From the NCBI GenBank assembly GCA_963169245.1, contig CAUJEC010000018.1:1-33771 (forward strand): 33,771 nucleotides of DNA, in the 5' to 3' direction. The notes below the pieces were generated by a model that saw only the letters and a program-made list of their open reading frames with translations, had not been told where the DNA came from and did not search any database. Shown here in pieces: positions 19,834 to 28,323 of the stretch. Both the position numbers and the translations under genes were made by a program. Positions within the stretch are counted from its first letter, which is position 1. Every line of letters begins with the position of its first letter. Source of the stretch: Actinomycetota bacterium (lineage in GTDB: Bacteria > Actinomycetota > Acidimicrobiia > Acidimicrobiales > Microtrichaceae).

Positions 19834-19865
19834 ATGTAATCTCGCCATCCGATACATGTAATCTC
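19834..19865. promoter_or_regulatory. Direct repeat ATGTAATCTC x2 (22-bp period) upstream of the Rrf2 gene
   Basis: Identical 10-mers at 19834-19843 and 19856-19865, 5 bp before the Rrf2 ATG. Confidence 0.5.
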
Positions 19866-19870
19866 CAAGT

Positions 19871-20302
19871 ATGCGACTAGAGGTCACCAGGAAGTCTGAC
19901 CTCGCCACCAAGGCGGTAATCGAACTCAACTCCCTCGGCCGAAAGACCAAGGCAGCCGAGCTCGCCAAGCGCGTGGGAACCACACCGGGGTTTCTCTCCC
20001 AGGTCCTCACACCACTGGTTGCGAGTGGCTGGGTACGTTCAGAGCCCGGTCCCACCGGCGGGTACTCGGTCATTGCGGACATGACCACGATCAGTGTCGT
20101 GGATGTCATCGAGGCTGTCGAGGGGCCCACGGATTCTGGCCGTTGCGTGCTCGAGGATCGCAGTTGTTCCGATGCGGCGCCGTGCGTCATGCACCATGCA
20201 TGGACCCGGGCCAGGAAGATGCTTCTCGACGATCTGCGTAAGATCCCGCTGTCCAAGCTCTCCTCCGAAGCGCTGGCCAAGGCCATCGACGTCAAGGCCT
20301 GA
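19871..20302 (+). CDS. Rrf2 family transcriptional regulator with three-Cys cluster motif
   Basis: MRLEVTRKSDLATKAVIEL...TKAAELAKRVGTTPGFLSQVLTPLVASGWVRSEPGPTGGYSV; C-x6-C-x5-C (CVLEDRSCSDAAPC). Confidence 0.9.
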   Translation: MRLEVTRKSDLATKAVIELNSLGRKTKAAELAKRVGTTPGFLSQVLTPLVASGWVRSEPGPTGGYSVIADMTTISVVDVIEAVEGPTDSGRCVLEDRSCSDAAPCVMHHAWTRARKMLLDDLRKIPLSKLSSEALAKAIDVKA

Positions 20303-20362
20303 CGGTCCCCCACTCGCTTCCGCGCTGATCAAGGCGTAACTGCGCTGCCAGACGGGGCCCGC

Positions 20363-22255
20363 TCAGGCGACCTCGGATGCCGGAGCACTGAACTGGGAGT
20401 TGTACAACTCGTAGTAGGCGCCCCTCGCCCCAAGCAGTTCGTCGTGGTTGCCCTGCTCCACTATCCGCCCGGATTCCATCACCAGAATTGTGTCGGCGTC
20501 ACGAATGGTCGAGAGCCGGTGTGCGATGACAAAACTCGTTCGGTTCGACCGCAGCGCGGCCATCGCCTCCTGAATGAGCACCTCGGTTCGGGTGTCAACC
20601 GAACTGGTGGCCTCGTCGAGGATCAGGATCGCAGGATCCGCAAGGAATGCACGAGCAATGGTCAGAAGTTGCTTCTCGCCCGCGCTCACGCTGCCGCCCT
20701 CGTCGTCAACAACTGTGTCGTAGCCCTCGGGCAGCGAACGGACATAGCGGTCCACGAAGGTCGCCTTGGATGCTGCGAGCACCTGCTCATCGGTCGCGTC
20801 GAGATTTCCGTACGCGATGTTGTCCCAGATGGTCCCAGTGAACATCCACGTGTCCTGGAGGACCATTCCGATCCGGGATCTCAGGTCACCTCTGGGCATC
20901 CGTGAGATGTCATGGCCATCGAGTCGGATCACTCCACCGTCGATGTCATAGAACCGCATGATTAGATTGACCAGCGTGGTCTTACCCGCGCCGGTGGGAC
21001 CAACGATCGCGATGGTCTGACCGGGTTCGGCAACCAACGAAAGGTCTTCGATCAATGGCTTGTCCGGCGTGTAGGAGAATGACACGCTGTCGAACTCGAC
21101 ACGACCGCTGGTCTCGGTCGCCACGACCTCGTCGTCCACATCAGGAGACTCCTCTGGGGCATCGAGTAGCTCGAAGACCCGCTCCACCGATGCCACACCT
21201 GACTGGAACACATTCGCCATCGAAGCCAACTGTGTCAGCGGCATGGTGAACTGGCGCGAATACTGGATGAACGCCTGTATGTCACCGATGGTCATGGCAC
21301 CGGCAGCAACCCTGAGCCCACCGACCACAGCGATGGCCACGAAGTTCAGGTTGCCGATGAACATCATCACCGGCTGAATGGTTCCCGAGAAGAACTGAGC
21401 GCCGAAGCTCGCCTTGAACAGCTTGTCGTTCTCCTCGGCAAAGCGTTCACGGGTGCGGTCGGTCTGACCGAACACCTTCATGAGCGAATGACCCGTGAAG
21501 GCCTCCTCCACTTGGGCATTCAGGTTTCCGGTGTGTTTCCACTGCGCAAGGAACCTGACCTTGGAACGCTTGGCGATCTGCTTGACCGAGGTCAACGACA
21601 CCGGGATGACGATCGCTGCGATGATCGCCAACGGCCACGAGATGTAGAACATCATTCCGAGCACGCCGACGATGGTCATGGTGGACGTGAGCATCTGGCT
21701 CAGTGTCTGTTGCAGGCTCTGTGAGACATTGTCGATGTCGTTGGTGACGCGGCTGAGCAGGTCGCCTCTGGGCTGCGAGTCGACATATTCGAGTGGCAGG
21801 CGATGAAGCTTTTCCTCGACCTCCTCACGCAGTTCCTGCATGGTCCGCTGAACGAGCGTCGCCAGCAGAAACGCCTGACCCCATGCAAGAACAGCAGAGA
21901 CCACATAGAGCCCGACCACGAAGGCCAACAGGCGGTGGAGCCGGGGGAAGTCGATCCCCGTTCCGGAAATGAACCCCTCGACCACGATGTTGGTTGCGTT
22001 GCCGAGGAGCTTCGGCCCGACGACCGTGAGCGACACGCTCGCCACCGCCATGACCAACACGACCAGCACCTGGTTTCGATGCGGTCGCAACAGCCGCAAC
22101 AGTCTGGCGGTCGAGGTCTTGAAGTCCTTGGACTTCTCCGCTGGCATACCAGCAGCCGACCAACGGTTCGAGTGCGAACGCAGGTCCTCTGGACGTGCCT
22201 TCGGCGCTTCGTCCATAGACGCCGGTTCGCTCGGGGTGGTCTCCTCGGCGCTCAT
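20363..22255 (-). CDS. ABC exporter half-transporter B (TMD-NBD)
   Basis: Walker A GPTGAGKTT, degenerate signature VSAGEKQLL, Walker B ILILDEATSSVD, H-loop IAHRLSTI. Start at 22255 overlaps the upstream stop (ATGA). Confidence 0.92.
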   Translation of the reverse strand: MSAEETTPSEPASMDEAPKARPEDLRSHSNRWSAAGMPAEKSKDFKTSTARLLRLLRPHRNQVLVVLVMAVASVSLTVVGPKLLGNATNIVVEGFISGTGIDFPRLHRLLAFVVGLYVVSAVLAWGQAFLLATLVQRTMQELREEVEEKLHRLPLEYVDSQPRGDLLSRVTNDIDNVSQSLQQTLSQMLTSTMTIVGVLGMMFYISWPLAIIAAIVIPVSLTSVKQIAKRSKVRFLAQWKHTGNLNAQVEEAFTGHSLMKVFGQTDRTRERFAEENDKLFKASFGAQFFSGTIQPVMMFIGNLNFVAIAVVGGLRVAAGAMTIGDIQAFIQYSRQFTMPLTQLASMANVFQSGVASVERVFELLDAPEESPDVDDEVVATETSGRVEFDSVSFSYTPDKPLIEDLSLVAEPGQTIAIVGPTGAGKTTLVNLIMRFYDIDGGVIRLDGHDISRMPRGDLRSRIGMVLQDTWMFTGTIWDNIAYGNLDATDEQVLAASKATFVDRYVRSLPEGYDTVVDDEGGSVSAGEKQLLTIARAFLADPAILILDEATSSVDTRTEVLIQEAMAALRSNRTSFVIAHRLSTIRDADTILVMESGRIVEQGNHDELLGARGAYYELYNSQFSAPASEVA

Positions 22256-23991
22256 GCCGCCGCCTGCGCCTTCTGGGACTCGACGATCTCGCGGTACGTC
22301 TCGCAACTCCGGAGCAACTCGTCGTGGCGGCCGAGTCCGACCTGGCGTCCGGCATCGATCACCAGGATCTGATCCGCGTCAGCAATGGTGGAGACCCTCT
22401 GCCCGACGATGATCGACACCGCATCGCTCACCACCGGCTTGAGCGCAGCGCGAAGTCGGGCATCGGTCGTCAGGTCGAGAGCGGAGAACGAGTCGTCGAA
22501 GAGATAGACCTGAGGCCTCTTGATCAACGCCCGGGCGATTGCCAGTCGCTGTCGCTGACCTCCGGAGACGCTGGTGCCGCCCTGGGTTATGAAGGTATCC
22601 AACTGATCGGGCATGGCCTCGACAAAGCCCTTGGCCTGAGCAGTTTCGAGTGTCGACCAGATTTCATCCGCAGAGGCATCCGGGTTGGAGAAATGGAGGT
22701 TCTCGGCCACCGTTCCTGAGAACAGGTAGGGCTTCTGGGGGACCAGGCCGACGGCTGCCCACAACTCCTCGGGGTCAAGTTCCTTCACGTCGACTCCGTT
22801 GATGAGCACCTGGCCACTCGTCGCGTCGAAAAGCCTGGGGACCAGGTTGACCAGCGTCGTTTTGCCGGCGCCGGTGCTACCGATGATGGCGAGGGTCTGA
22901 CCAGCATCGATACTGAAGTCGATATCGGTGAGTACCGGTAACTCGGCCCCCGGATAGGAGAATCCGACTCCACGGAACTCCAGTCGTGTCGGCCCCTGAC
23001 CCATGGGAGAAGGGCTGGCTGGAGCATGAACCGAGGCCTCGGTGTCGATCGCCTCGATGATGCGGTCCGCACACACCGCAGCACGCGGGATCATCACCAC
23101 GACAAAGGTCGCCATCATCACCGACATGAGAATCTGGACCAGATAGGTGAGAAAGGCGACGAGGGATCCGATGCCCATGTCGCCGGCGCCCACACGATCG
23201 GCCCCGAACCATACCGCAGCAACACTCGACGCGTTGAGGACGACCATCACCGTGGGGAACATGATCGCCATCAGATGGCCCGCACGAAGGGAGACATCGG
23301 TGAGTTCCTGATTGGCAGCCGAGAATCGCTGCCGCTCATGCGGCTCACGGACGAACGCTCGAACGACCCGCAGTCCGGTGATCTGCTCACGCAGCACCAA
23401 GTTCACCTTGTCGATGTACTCCTGCATCGCAGCGAACTGCGGCACAAGGCGCACCACGACCGAGCCGACGCTGAGCACCAGCACTGGCACGCTGACAACC
23501 AACAACAGAGACAGCGGCCCGTCCTCACGAACGGCCATGAACACACCGCCGATCATCATGATCGGCGCACCCACCAAGAGCGTGCACGCCATGACGACCA
23601 GGGTCTGGACCTGAGTGACATCGTTGGTGATTCGGGTAATCAACGAAGGAGCACCAAGGCGGGTGACCTCCTCGGCCGAATACGCCGTGACCGAGTCGAA
23701 GATCGCTCCTCTCACATCCCGACCGAATCCCATTGCGGCCCTTGCGCCGTAGTAGACCGCCACAATGTTGAACACGACCTGGACGAGGCTCACCAGCAGC
23801 ATCAGAGCCCCTGCTCTCCAGATATATGGAAGGTCGGGCTCGGGCTGGTGAAGCACTCCCTTGTCGATGACTCGGGCCGTGAGAGTCGGGAGGGTCAGGG
23901 CAGCGAATGTCTGCACTGTCTGCAGGGCGACGATTGCCAGAAGCGCGTTGCGATAAGGAGCGAGGTATTTACGAAGCAGACGGAGCAGCAT
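22252..23991 (-). CDS. ABC exporter half-transporter A (TMD-NBD)
   Basis: Walker A GSTGAGKTT, signature VSGGQRQRL, non-canonical Walker B VYLFDDSFSALD and switch GQRVSTI. Confidence 0.92.
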   Translation of the reverse strand: MLLRLLRKYLAPYRNALLAIVALQTVQTFAALTLPTLTARVIDKGVLHQPEPDLPYIWRAGALMLLVSLVQVVFNIVAVYYGARAAMGFGRDVRGAIFDSVTAYSAEEVTRLGAPSLITRITNDVTQVQTLVVMACTLLVGAPIMMIGGVFMAVREDGPLSLLLVVSVPVLVLSVGSVVVRLVPQFAAMQEYIDKVNLVLREQITGLRVVRAFVREPHERQRFSAANQELTDVSLRAGHLMAIMFPTVMVVLNASSVAAVWFGADRVGAGDMGIGSLVAFLTYLVQILMSVMMATFVVVMIPRAAVCADRIIEAIDTEASVHAPASPSPMGQGPTRLEFRGVGFSYPGAELPVLTDIDFSIDAGQTLAIIGSTGAGKTTLVNLVPRLFDATSGQVLINGVDVKELDPEELWAAVGLVPQKPYLFSGTVAENLHFSNPDASADEIWSTLETAQAKGFVEAMPDQLDTFITQGGTSVSGGQRQRLAIARALIKRPQVYLFDDSFSALDLTTDARLRAALKPVVSDAVSIIVGQRVSTIADADQILVIDAGRQVGLGRHDELLRSCETYREIVESQKAQAAA

Positions 23992-24013
23992 GAGGGATCT
24001 GGGTCAACCTACA

Positions 24014-24027
24014 TGAGTGAACACTCA
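24014..24027. promoter_or_regulatory. Perfect palindrome TGAGTG-AA-CACTCA in divergent promoter region, candidate TetR-type operator
   Basis: 6-bp perfect arms with 2-nt spacer between the ABC exporter start (23991, -) and acylase start (24069, +). Confidence 0.55.
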
Positions 24028-24068
24028 ATAGCACGCCGGTCATCAGCGATAGTTGTAGCCTCGCCACC

Positions 24069-26720
24069 ATGATGCGCTTGCGTTTCCGACGATCATTCAG
24101 GGTACTGGCGTCAGCAGCCACGCTCGCTGTTGCGGCGACTTCGCTCGCCTCGTGCAGCGACCCTGTGGACTGGTCCGCTCCTCCCGACTCCGACACGACG
24201 ACCACGGGAAATGACGCAGAAATTGCCGACGGCAACTACAGGGCAACGATTCGCCGAACGGCCGACCGGGTCGCACATATCGAGGGATCGAGTCTGGCCA
24301 ACGCATCGTTCGGACAGGGTTGGGCGAGCTTCGAGGATCGGGCATGCGACCTCGCCGATCAGGTGGTTAAGGTCAACAGCGAGCGTTCACGATATCTGGG
24401 ACCCGGTGAGGACGACGTGAACCTGAACTCCGACTTCGCTTGGCTGACCGTGGGCATGCGCAAGATCGCCGAGGACGACTGGAAGACAACAACGAAGGAA
24501 ACCCGATCATTGTTCACGGCATATGTGTCGGGTTGGAACGCCGCATTGCGCGACACAGGGGCGGAGAACATCAAGGACTGGTGTGCTGGACAGCCCTGGG
24601 TGAAGGAACTCGAACCGGTCGACGTCTACACCTATGCGCGCTCGGTCGCAGTACTGGCCTCGAGCGGGGCGGTCATCAAGATGATCGGCACCGCTGCGCC
24701 TCCGGGTTCCGAGACACAACCCGCCACCGGCAGCGATACCGCTGGCACTGACACCGCCACAGCCACCACGACGACCACCCCGGCCACACCGGAATCCACG
24801 GGGTCCACAGCATCGGAGGAGGCTCTCGCCTCGCTCGCCTCAACCCGACGGAATCTCGGCTCCAACGGCTGGGCCGTCGGGCCCGAGCGTTCGGCCGACG
24901 CAAAGGGACTTCTGCTCGCCAACCCGCACTTCCCCTGGGAGGGTGAACTCCGCTTCTGGGAAGTCCACCTGAGCGTTCCCGGGAAGGTGAACATGTATGG
25001 CGTACAGCTATCGGGGATCCCCGGTATCGGCATTGGTTTCAACGAGCATTTCGGATGGACCCATACCGTCTCCGCAGGCAACCGCATGACGGCTTACACG
25101 CTCGACCTGGTCGATGGTTCGCCCACCACCTATAAGTACGGCGACGAGACACGACAGATGACATCTGAGACTCACACGATCAAGGTTCGTGGCGAGGACG
25201 GCAAACTCAGCGATCAGTCCCGGACGACTTGGCGCAGTCACTATGGCCCGATCCTCGACTTCCCAGGCATCGGTTGGAGCGCCGCTCAGGCCGTTACGAT
25301 GCGCGACGCCAACATCGACAACGATGAGTTCATCACCCAGTACATCGCCATGCTCAAGACTCGCGATCTCGATGGGCTGATCGCTCTCAACCGTCGCTAT
25401 ACAGGCGTTCCGCTCTTCAACACGATCGCTGTTTCCGACGACGGACGCGCCTGGTACGCGGATACTGCGGCGACGCCGAACCTGTCGAAGGAAGCCCAGG
25501 ACGCTTATCAGGCTTCGCTCGAGACCAACTTCCTTGTGAAGGCCGCATCGGAGAGCGGCGCAGTTCTCCTCGACGGTTCTGACCCCAAATTCGAATGGCA
25601 ACTCGTCGAAGGAGCTCGCGACCCCGGACTCGTCCCCTTCGACGAGATGCCTCAGGTCGAACGTTCCGACTATGTCTTCAACGCCAACGACTCGTTCTGG
25701 ATGCCCAACGCAACACACATGATCGAAGGCGACTATTCGATCCTGCACGGCCTGCAGCGCACCTCGCGTTCGCCCCGAACCCGTGAGAACGCGACCGTTC
25801 TCGAAAGCGCGGGCACCGACGGCCCGGCTGGAGAGGACCGCAAGTTCTCCTTCGCCGAATTCAAGGATGCCGCGCTTCTCAACCGTGGATTCACCTCTCG
25901 CACTCTCAAGGATGCCGTCGTCGAGCGGTGCACCGGCGCGGCCCCGGTTCAACTTGCTGAGCTGACCGATGAGGAGGACGGGACCCTGCCAGCCGCCTCG
26001 ATCGACGTGAGCGAGGCGTGCAACGTGCTTGGCGACTGGGACGGCAAGTACGACGTCGACAGCCGCGGACCGATCATATGGCGTGAGCTGATGGCGAAGT
26101 ACGAGGACTCCGATCTGCTCGACAAGGGTGCGCTCTGGGCCGATGCCTTCGACTACAAGCATCCTGTCGAAACCCCGTCGGGTCTCGCCGGGGGCGGTGG
26201 AGCTGAAGACCCGTTGCTGGCGAACCTCGCCCGTTCGGTTCAGGGCCTCGAGGCCGCCGGTCTCTCTGTGGACACTCCGCTGGGTAAGGGGCAGTTCTCC
26301 TATCGGAACGGGACCTTGGTACCGATCCACGGCGGCACTGGCTCCGACGGCACCACCAACGTAGTCGCCTGGTCAAGGAGCTTCTCGACCCTCGATCCGA
26401 TGCTCACTTCGCTCGAAGCCAAGCGAGTCACCCCCAAGACCGCCGCCATAAGGACGACCGGACTGGACATCAATGGCAAGGAGTTCTCGATGACCGGGTA
26501 CCCCGTCATCTTCGGAACATCGTTCCTGATGGCCCTTGAGTACACCGACAAGGGTCCAAAGGCCGAGACCTTCCTCTCCTATGGCAACACGGCGTCGCGC
26601 ACCGATCCCGACTATCGGGCAGCTACAAAGCGTTTCTCCGAAAAGAACTGGAAGAAGGCCAGCTTCTCGGAGTCCGACGTCCGCCGCAACGCCAAGTCAT
26701 CGAAGACGGTTACAGACTGA
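24069..26720 (+). CDS. Penicillin acylase family Ntn hydrolase, predicted lipoprotein
   Basis: Signal with lipobox LASC; processing site GSNGWAVGPERS (Ser codon 24861-24863); LLLANPHFPW, GIPGIGIGFNEHFGWTHTVSAGN. Confidence 0.92.
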   Translation: MMRLRFRRSFRVLASAATLAVAATSLASCSDPVDWSAPPDSDTTTTGNDAEIADGNYRATIRRTADRVAHIEGSSLANASFGQGWASFEDRACDLADQVVKVNSERSRYLGPGEDDVNLNSDFAWLTVGMRKIAEDDWKTTTKETRSLFTAYVSGWNAALRDTGAENIKDWCAGQPWVKELEPVDVYTYARSVAVLASSGAVIKMIGTAAPPGSETQPATGSDTAGTDTATATTTTTPATPESTGSTASEEALASLASTRRNLGSNGWAVGPERSADAKGLLLANPHFPWEGELRFWEVHLSVPGKVNMYGVQLSGIPGIGIGFNEHFGWTHTVSAGNRMTAYTLDLVDGSPTTYKYGDETRQMTSETHTIKVRGEDGKLSDQSRTTWRSHYGPILDFPGIGWSAAQAVTMRDANIDNDEFITQYIAMLKTRDLDGLIALNRRYTGVPLFNTIAVSDDGRAWYADTAATPNLSKEAQDAYQASLETNFLVKAASESGAVLLDGSDPKFEWQLVEGARDPGLVPFDEMPQVERSDYVFNANDSFWMPNATHMIEGDYSILHGLQRTSRSPRTRENATVLESAGTDGPAGEDRKFSFAEFKDAALLNRGFTSRTLKDAVVERCTGAAPVQLAELTDEEDGTLPAASIDVSEACNVLGDWDGKYDVDSRGPIIWRELMAKYEDSDLLDKGALWADAFDYKHPVETPSGLAGGGGAEDPLLANLARSVQGLEAAGLSVDTPLGKGQFSYRNGTLVPIHGGTGSDGTTNVVAWSRSFSTLDPMLTSLEAKRVTPKTAAIRTTGLDINGKEFSMTGYPVIFGTSFLMALEYTDKGPKAETFLSYGNTASRTDPDYRAATKRFSEKNWKKASFSESDVRRNAKSSKTVTD

Positions 26721-26867
26721 GCCGTTGGAGCCCGAGCGCGACTCCTCAGCCGCGATCTCCGACGGGTTCCGCCGGTCTGGCTGCTGGACCCGGCCGACTC
26801 GCGCCACCCCTGACAGGTCGGCCACGCCGTCTGCGGGCCCGCGGTCCGGTCCATTCACGAACCCCAT

Positions 26868-26916
26868 TAGTTGGTTGCTGTTATCGCGGAGGGGTCGCGA
26901 TAACAACAACCAACTA
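26868..26916. repeat. 21-bp near-perfect inverted repeat (hairpin) downstream of the acylase gene
   Basis: TAGTTGGTTGCTGTTATCGCG (26868-26888) / CGCGATAACAACAACCAACTA (26896-26916), one mismatch, 7-nt loop. Confidence 0.75.
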
Positions 26917-27090
26917 GCGCTCGTCGGGCCCGACTGCGTCTGAAGTACCGCAGCCAACTCGACGCCGCTCAAAGTGCGTTCGGCCGAACGTGACCGATTA
27001 CCTGAAAGGTTCGCTTCACAACGCGCGTTAAATCATCTAGTCTCAAACTATAGAACTCTAGGTCGGTGGCCCGACGAGATTGGAGCACAG

Positions 27091-27801
27091 ATGCCAGATA
27101 TCGATCCACAGCAGACACTCGCCCGACTGGTGACCGAACTGCCGGGTTCAGCGCGGATCTTCGAACGCTGGGGCATCGACTACTGCTGCCATGGACAACG
27201 TGCACTCCAAGCCGCGTGCGCGGATCTCAATGTCGACACCCGATCCGTGATCGCCGAGTTGGATGCCCTCGGAGAGCCATCCCCGGAGGAGTGGGCGACC
27301 ATGGCTCCCGATGAGCTAACCGAGCACATCGTCTGTGTTCACCACGACTACCTGCGAGAGGAGCTTCCTCGCCTGATCGCTCTCGCAGAGAAGGTCCACT
27401 CGGTTCACGGTGGGCGGCACGGCGAACTGTCCGAGGTTGCAGCGCTGGTCCGTATGACAGAAGCGGATCTGACTCCTCACATGCAACGCGAGGAACTGGT
27501 CGTCTTCCCCGCTATCCGTCAGATGTCGACCAATCCGGACTTCCAGCCCAAGTTCGGAAACTTCGATGGCCCGCTCTCAGTCCTGATGGCAGAACATGAC
27601 AATCAGGGTCGCCTGCTGGACCGCCTGTCGGAGATCACGGCGGATTACACCCCACCAGCCGATGGCTGTGCCAGCTACGCCGCACTCTACGACGGCCTCC
27701 GTCAACTCGATCAGGACACCAGACTCCATGTCCACAAGGAGAACAACATCCTGTTCCCCGCAGTCAAGGAGATGGAAGCCGCCGTCGCGGTCAGCTCCTG
27801 A
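27091..27801 (+). CDS. ytfE: Iron-sulfur cluster repair di-iron protein (RIC; ScdA/YtfE/DnrN type)
   Basis: DUF542-like N-term RIFERWGIDYCCHGQ; hemerythrin-like His/Glu motifs HHDYLREELPRL, HMQREELVVFPAI, EHDNQGRLLDRL, HVHKENNILFPAV. Confidence 0.92.
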   Translation: MPDIDPQQTLARLVTELPGSARIFERWGIDYCCHGQRALQAACADLNVDTRSVIAELDALGEPSPEEWATMAPDELTEHIVCVHHDYLREELPRLIALAEKVHSVHGGRHGELSEVAALVRMTEADLTPHMQREELVVFPAIRQMSTNPDFQPKFGNFDGPLSVLMAEHDNQGRLLDRLSEITADYTPPADGCASYAALYDGLRQLDQDTRLHVHKENNILFPAVKEMEAAVAVSS

Positions 27802-27807
27802 AGATCT

Positions 27808-27835
27808 GGGTCGGGCCTTGCCCGTGGCCCGACCC
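27808..27835 (+). terminator. Stem-loop terminator downstream of RIC gene
   Basis: GGGTCGGGCC-TTGCCCGT-GGCCCGACCC, perfect 10-bp stem, 7 bp after the stop codon. Confidence 0.65.
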
Positions 27836-27843
27836 ATCCACGC

Positions 27844-28004
27844 AATGAGTAGGCGCCCCCCCCGAGGGGGGGGCCAACGCAGTTGTTGTACCGGGGGGGG
27901 TGTGGCCGAGTGGTTTGTTTAAACGGGTGGGGGGGGCCGTGCCGGTGCCCCGCCCCACCCCCCCCCGGTGTCGCCCCACCCCCCAGGGGGGGCCCCTACT
28001 CATT
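27844..28004. repeat. Homopolymer G/C-run element bounded by 10-bp terminal inverted repeats
   Basis: AATGAGTAGG (27844-27853) ... CCTACTCATT (27995-28004); internal runs C8 (27856), G8 (27866), G8 (27893), G8 (27929), C9 (27958), C6 (27979), G7 (27986); GTTTAAAC at 27917-27924. Confidence 0.6.
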
Positions 28005-28087
28005 TGTTGTACCGGGTGCTTTGATGCCGATTGTTTTGATACCACGGTTGTGAGGTTCGACAAGGCGCCCGATTAGGGTCTAGCCCC

Positions 28088-28198
28088 ATGGCAGGTCAAA
28101 GACCGGAGCACCCCAACGGTGCCGCTGCGCTACTAATGATCGGAATTGTGGTGCTGCTAATCCTGATCGCCGTCGTCAGCACGTTCGGAGGACGCTGA
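28088..28198 (+). CDS. Putative 36-aa single-TM microprotein (not in the ORF track)
   Basis: ATG...TGA: MAGQRPEHPNGAAALLMIGIVVLLILIAVVSTFGGR; polar N-term plus one hydrophobic helix. Confidence 0.4.
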   Translation: MAGQRPEHPNGAAALLMIGIVVLLILIAVVSTFGGR

Positions 28199-28239
28199 CA
28201 CCCTCTGCGCTAGTAGCGGTGCTTATTGCAAGCGCCCGC

Positions 28240-28267
28240 TACGCGGCCTGGTTTACGCGGCCTGGTT
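28240..28267. repeat. 14-bp perfect tandem duplication
   Basis: TACGCGGCCTGGTT repeated twice head-to-tail. Confidence 0.6.
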
Positions 28268-28323
28268 CTTCGCCTATGCATCCAATCGGTTGGGTGGCCG
28301 GCCCGGAGCCTCGGTACGGAGCC

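Noticed and set aside
23026-24072. 348-aa + strand ORF opposite ABC subunit A
   Set aside because: His/Arg/Asp-rich low-complexity shadow of a clearly coding minus-strand gene.
25008-26330. 440-aa minus-strand ORF opposite the acylase
   Set aside because: Antisense shadow of a well supported penicillin acylase frame; no recognisable domain.
27898-27930. tRNA-Ser/Leu-like D-arm string GTGTGGCCGAGTGGTTTGTTTAAACGGG
   Set aside because: No acceptor stem, anticodon arm or TTCRANYC T-loop at proper distances; surrounding sequence is homopolymeric.
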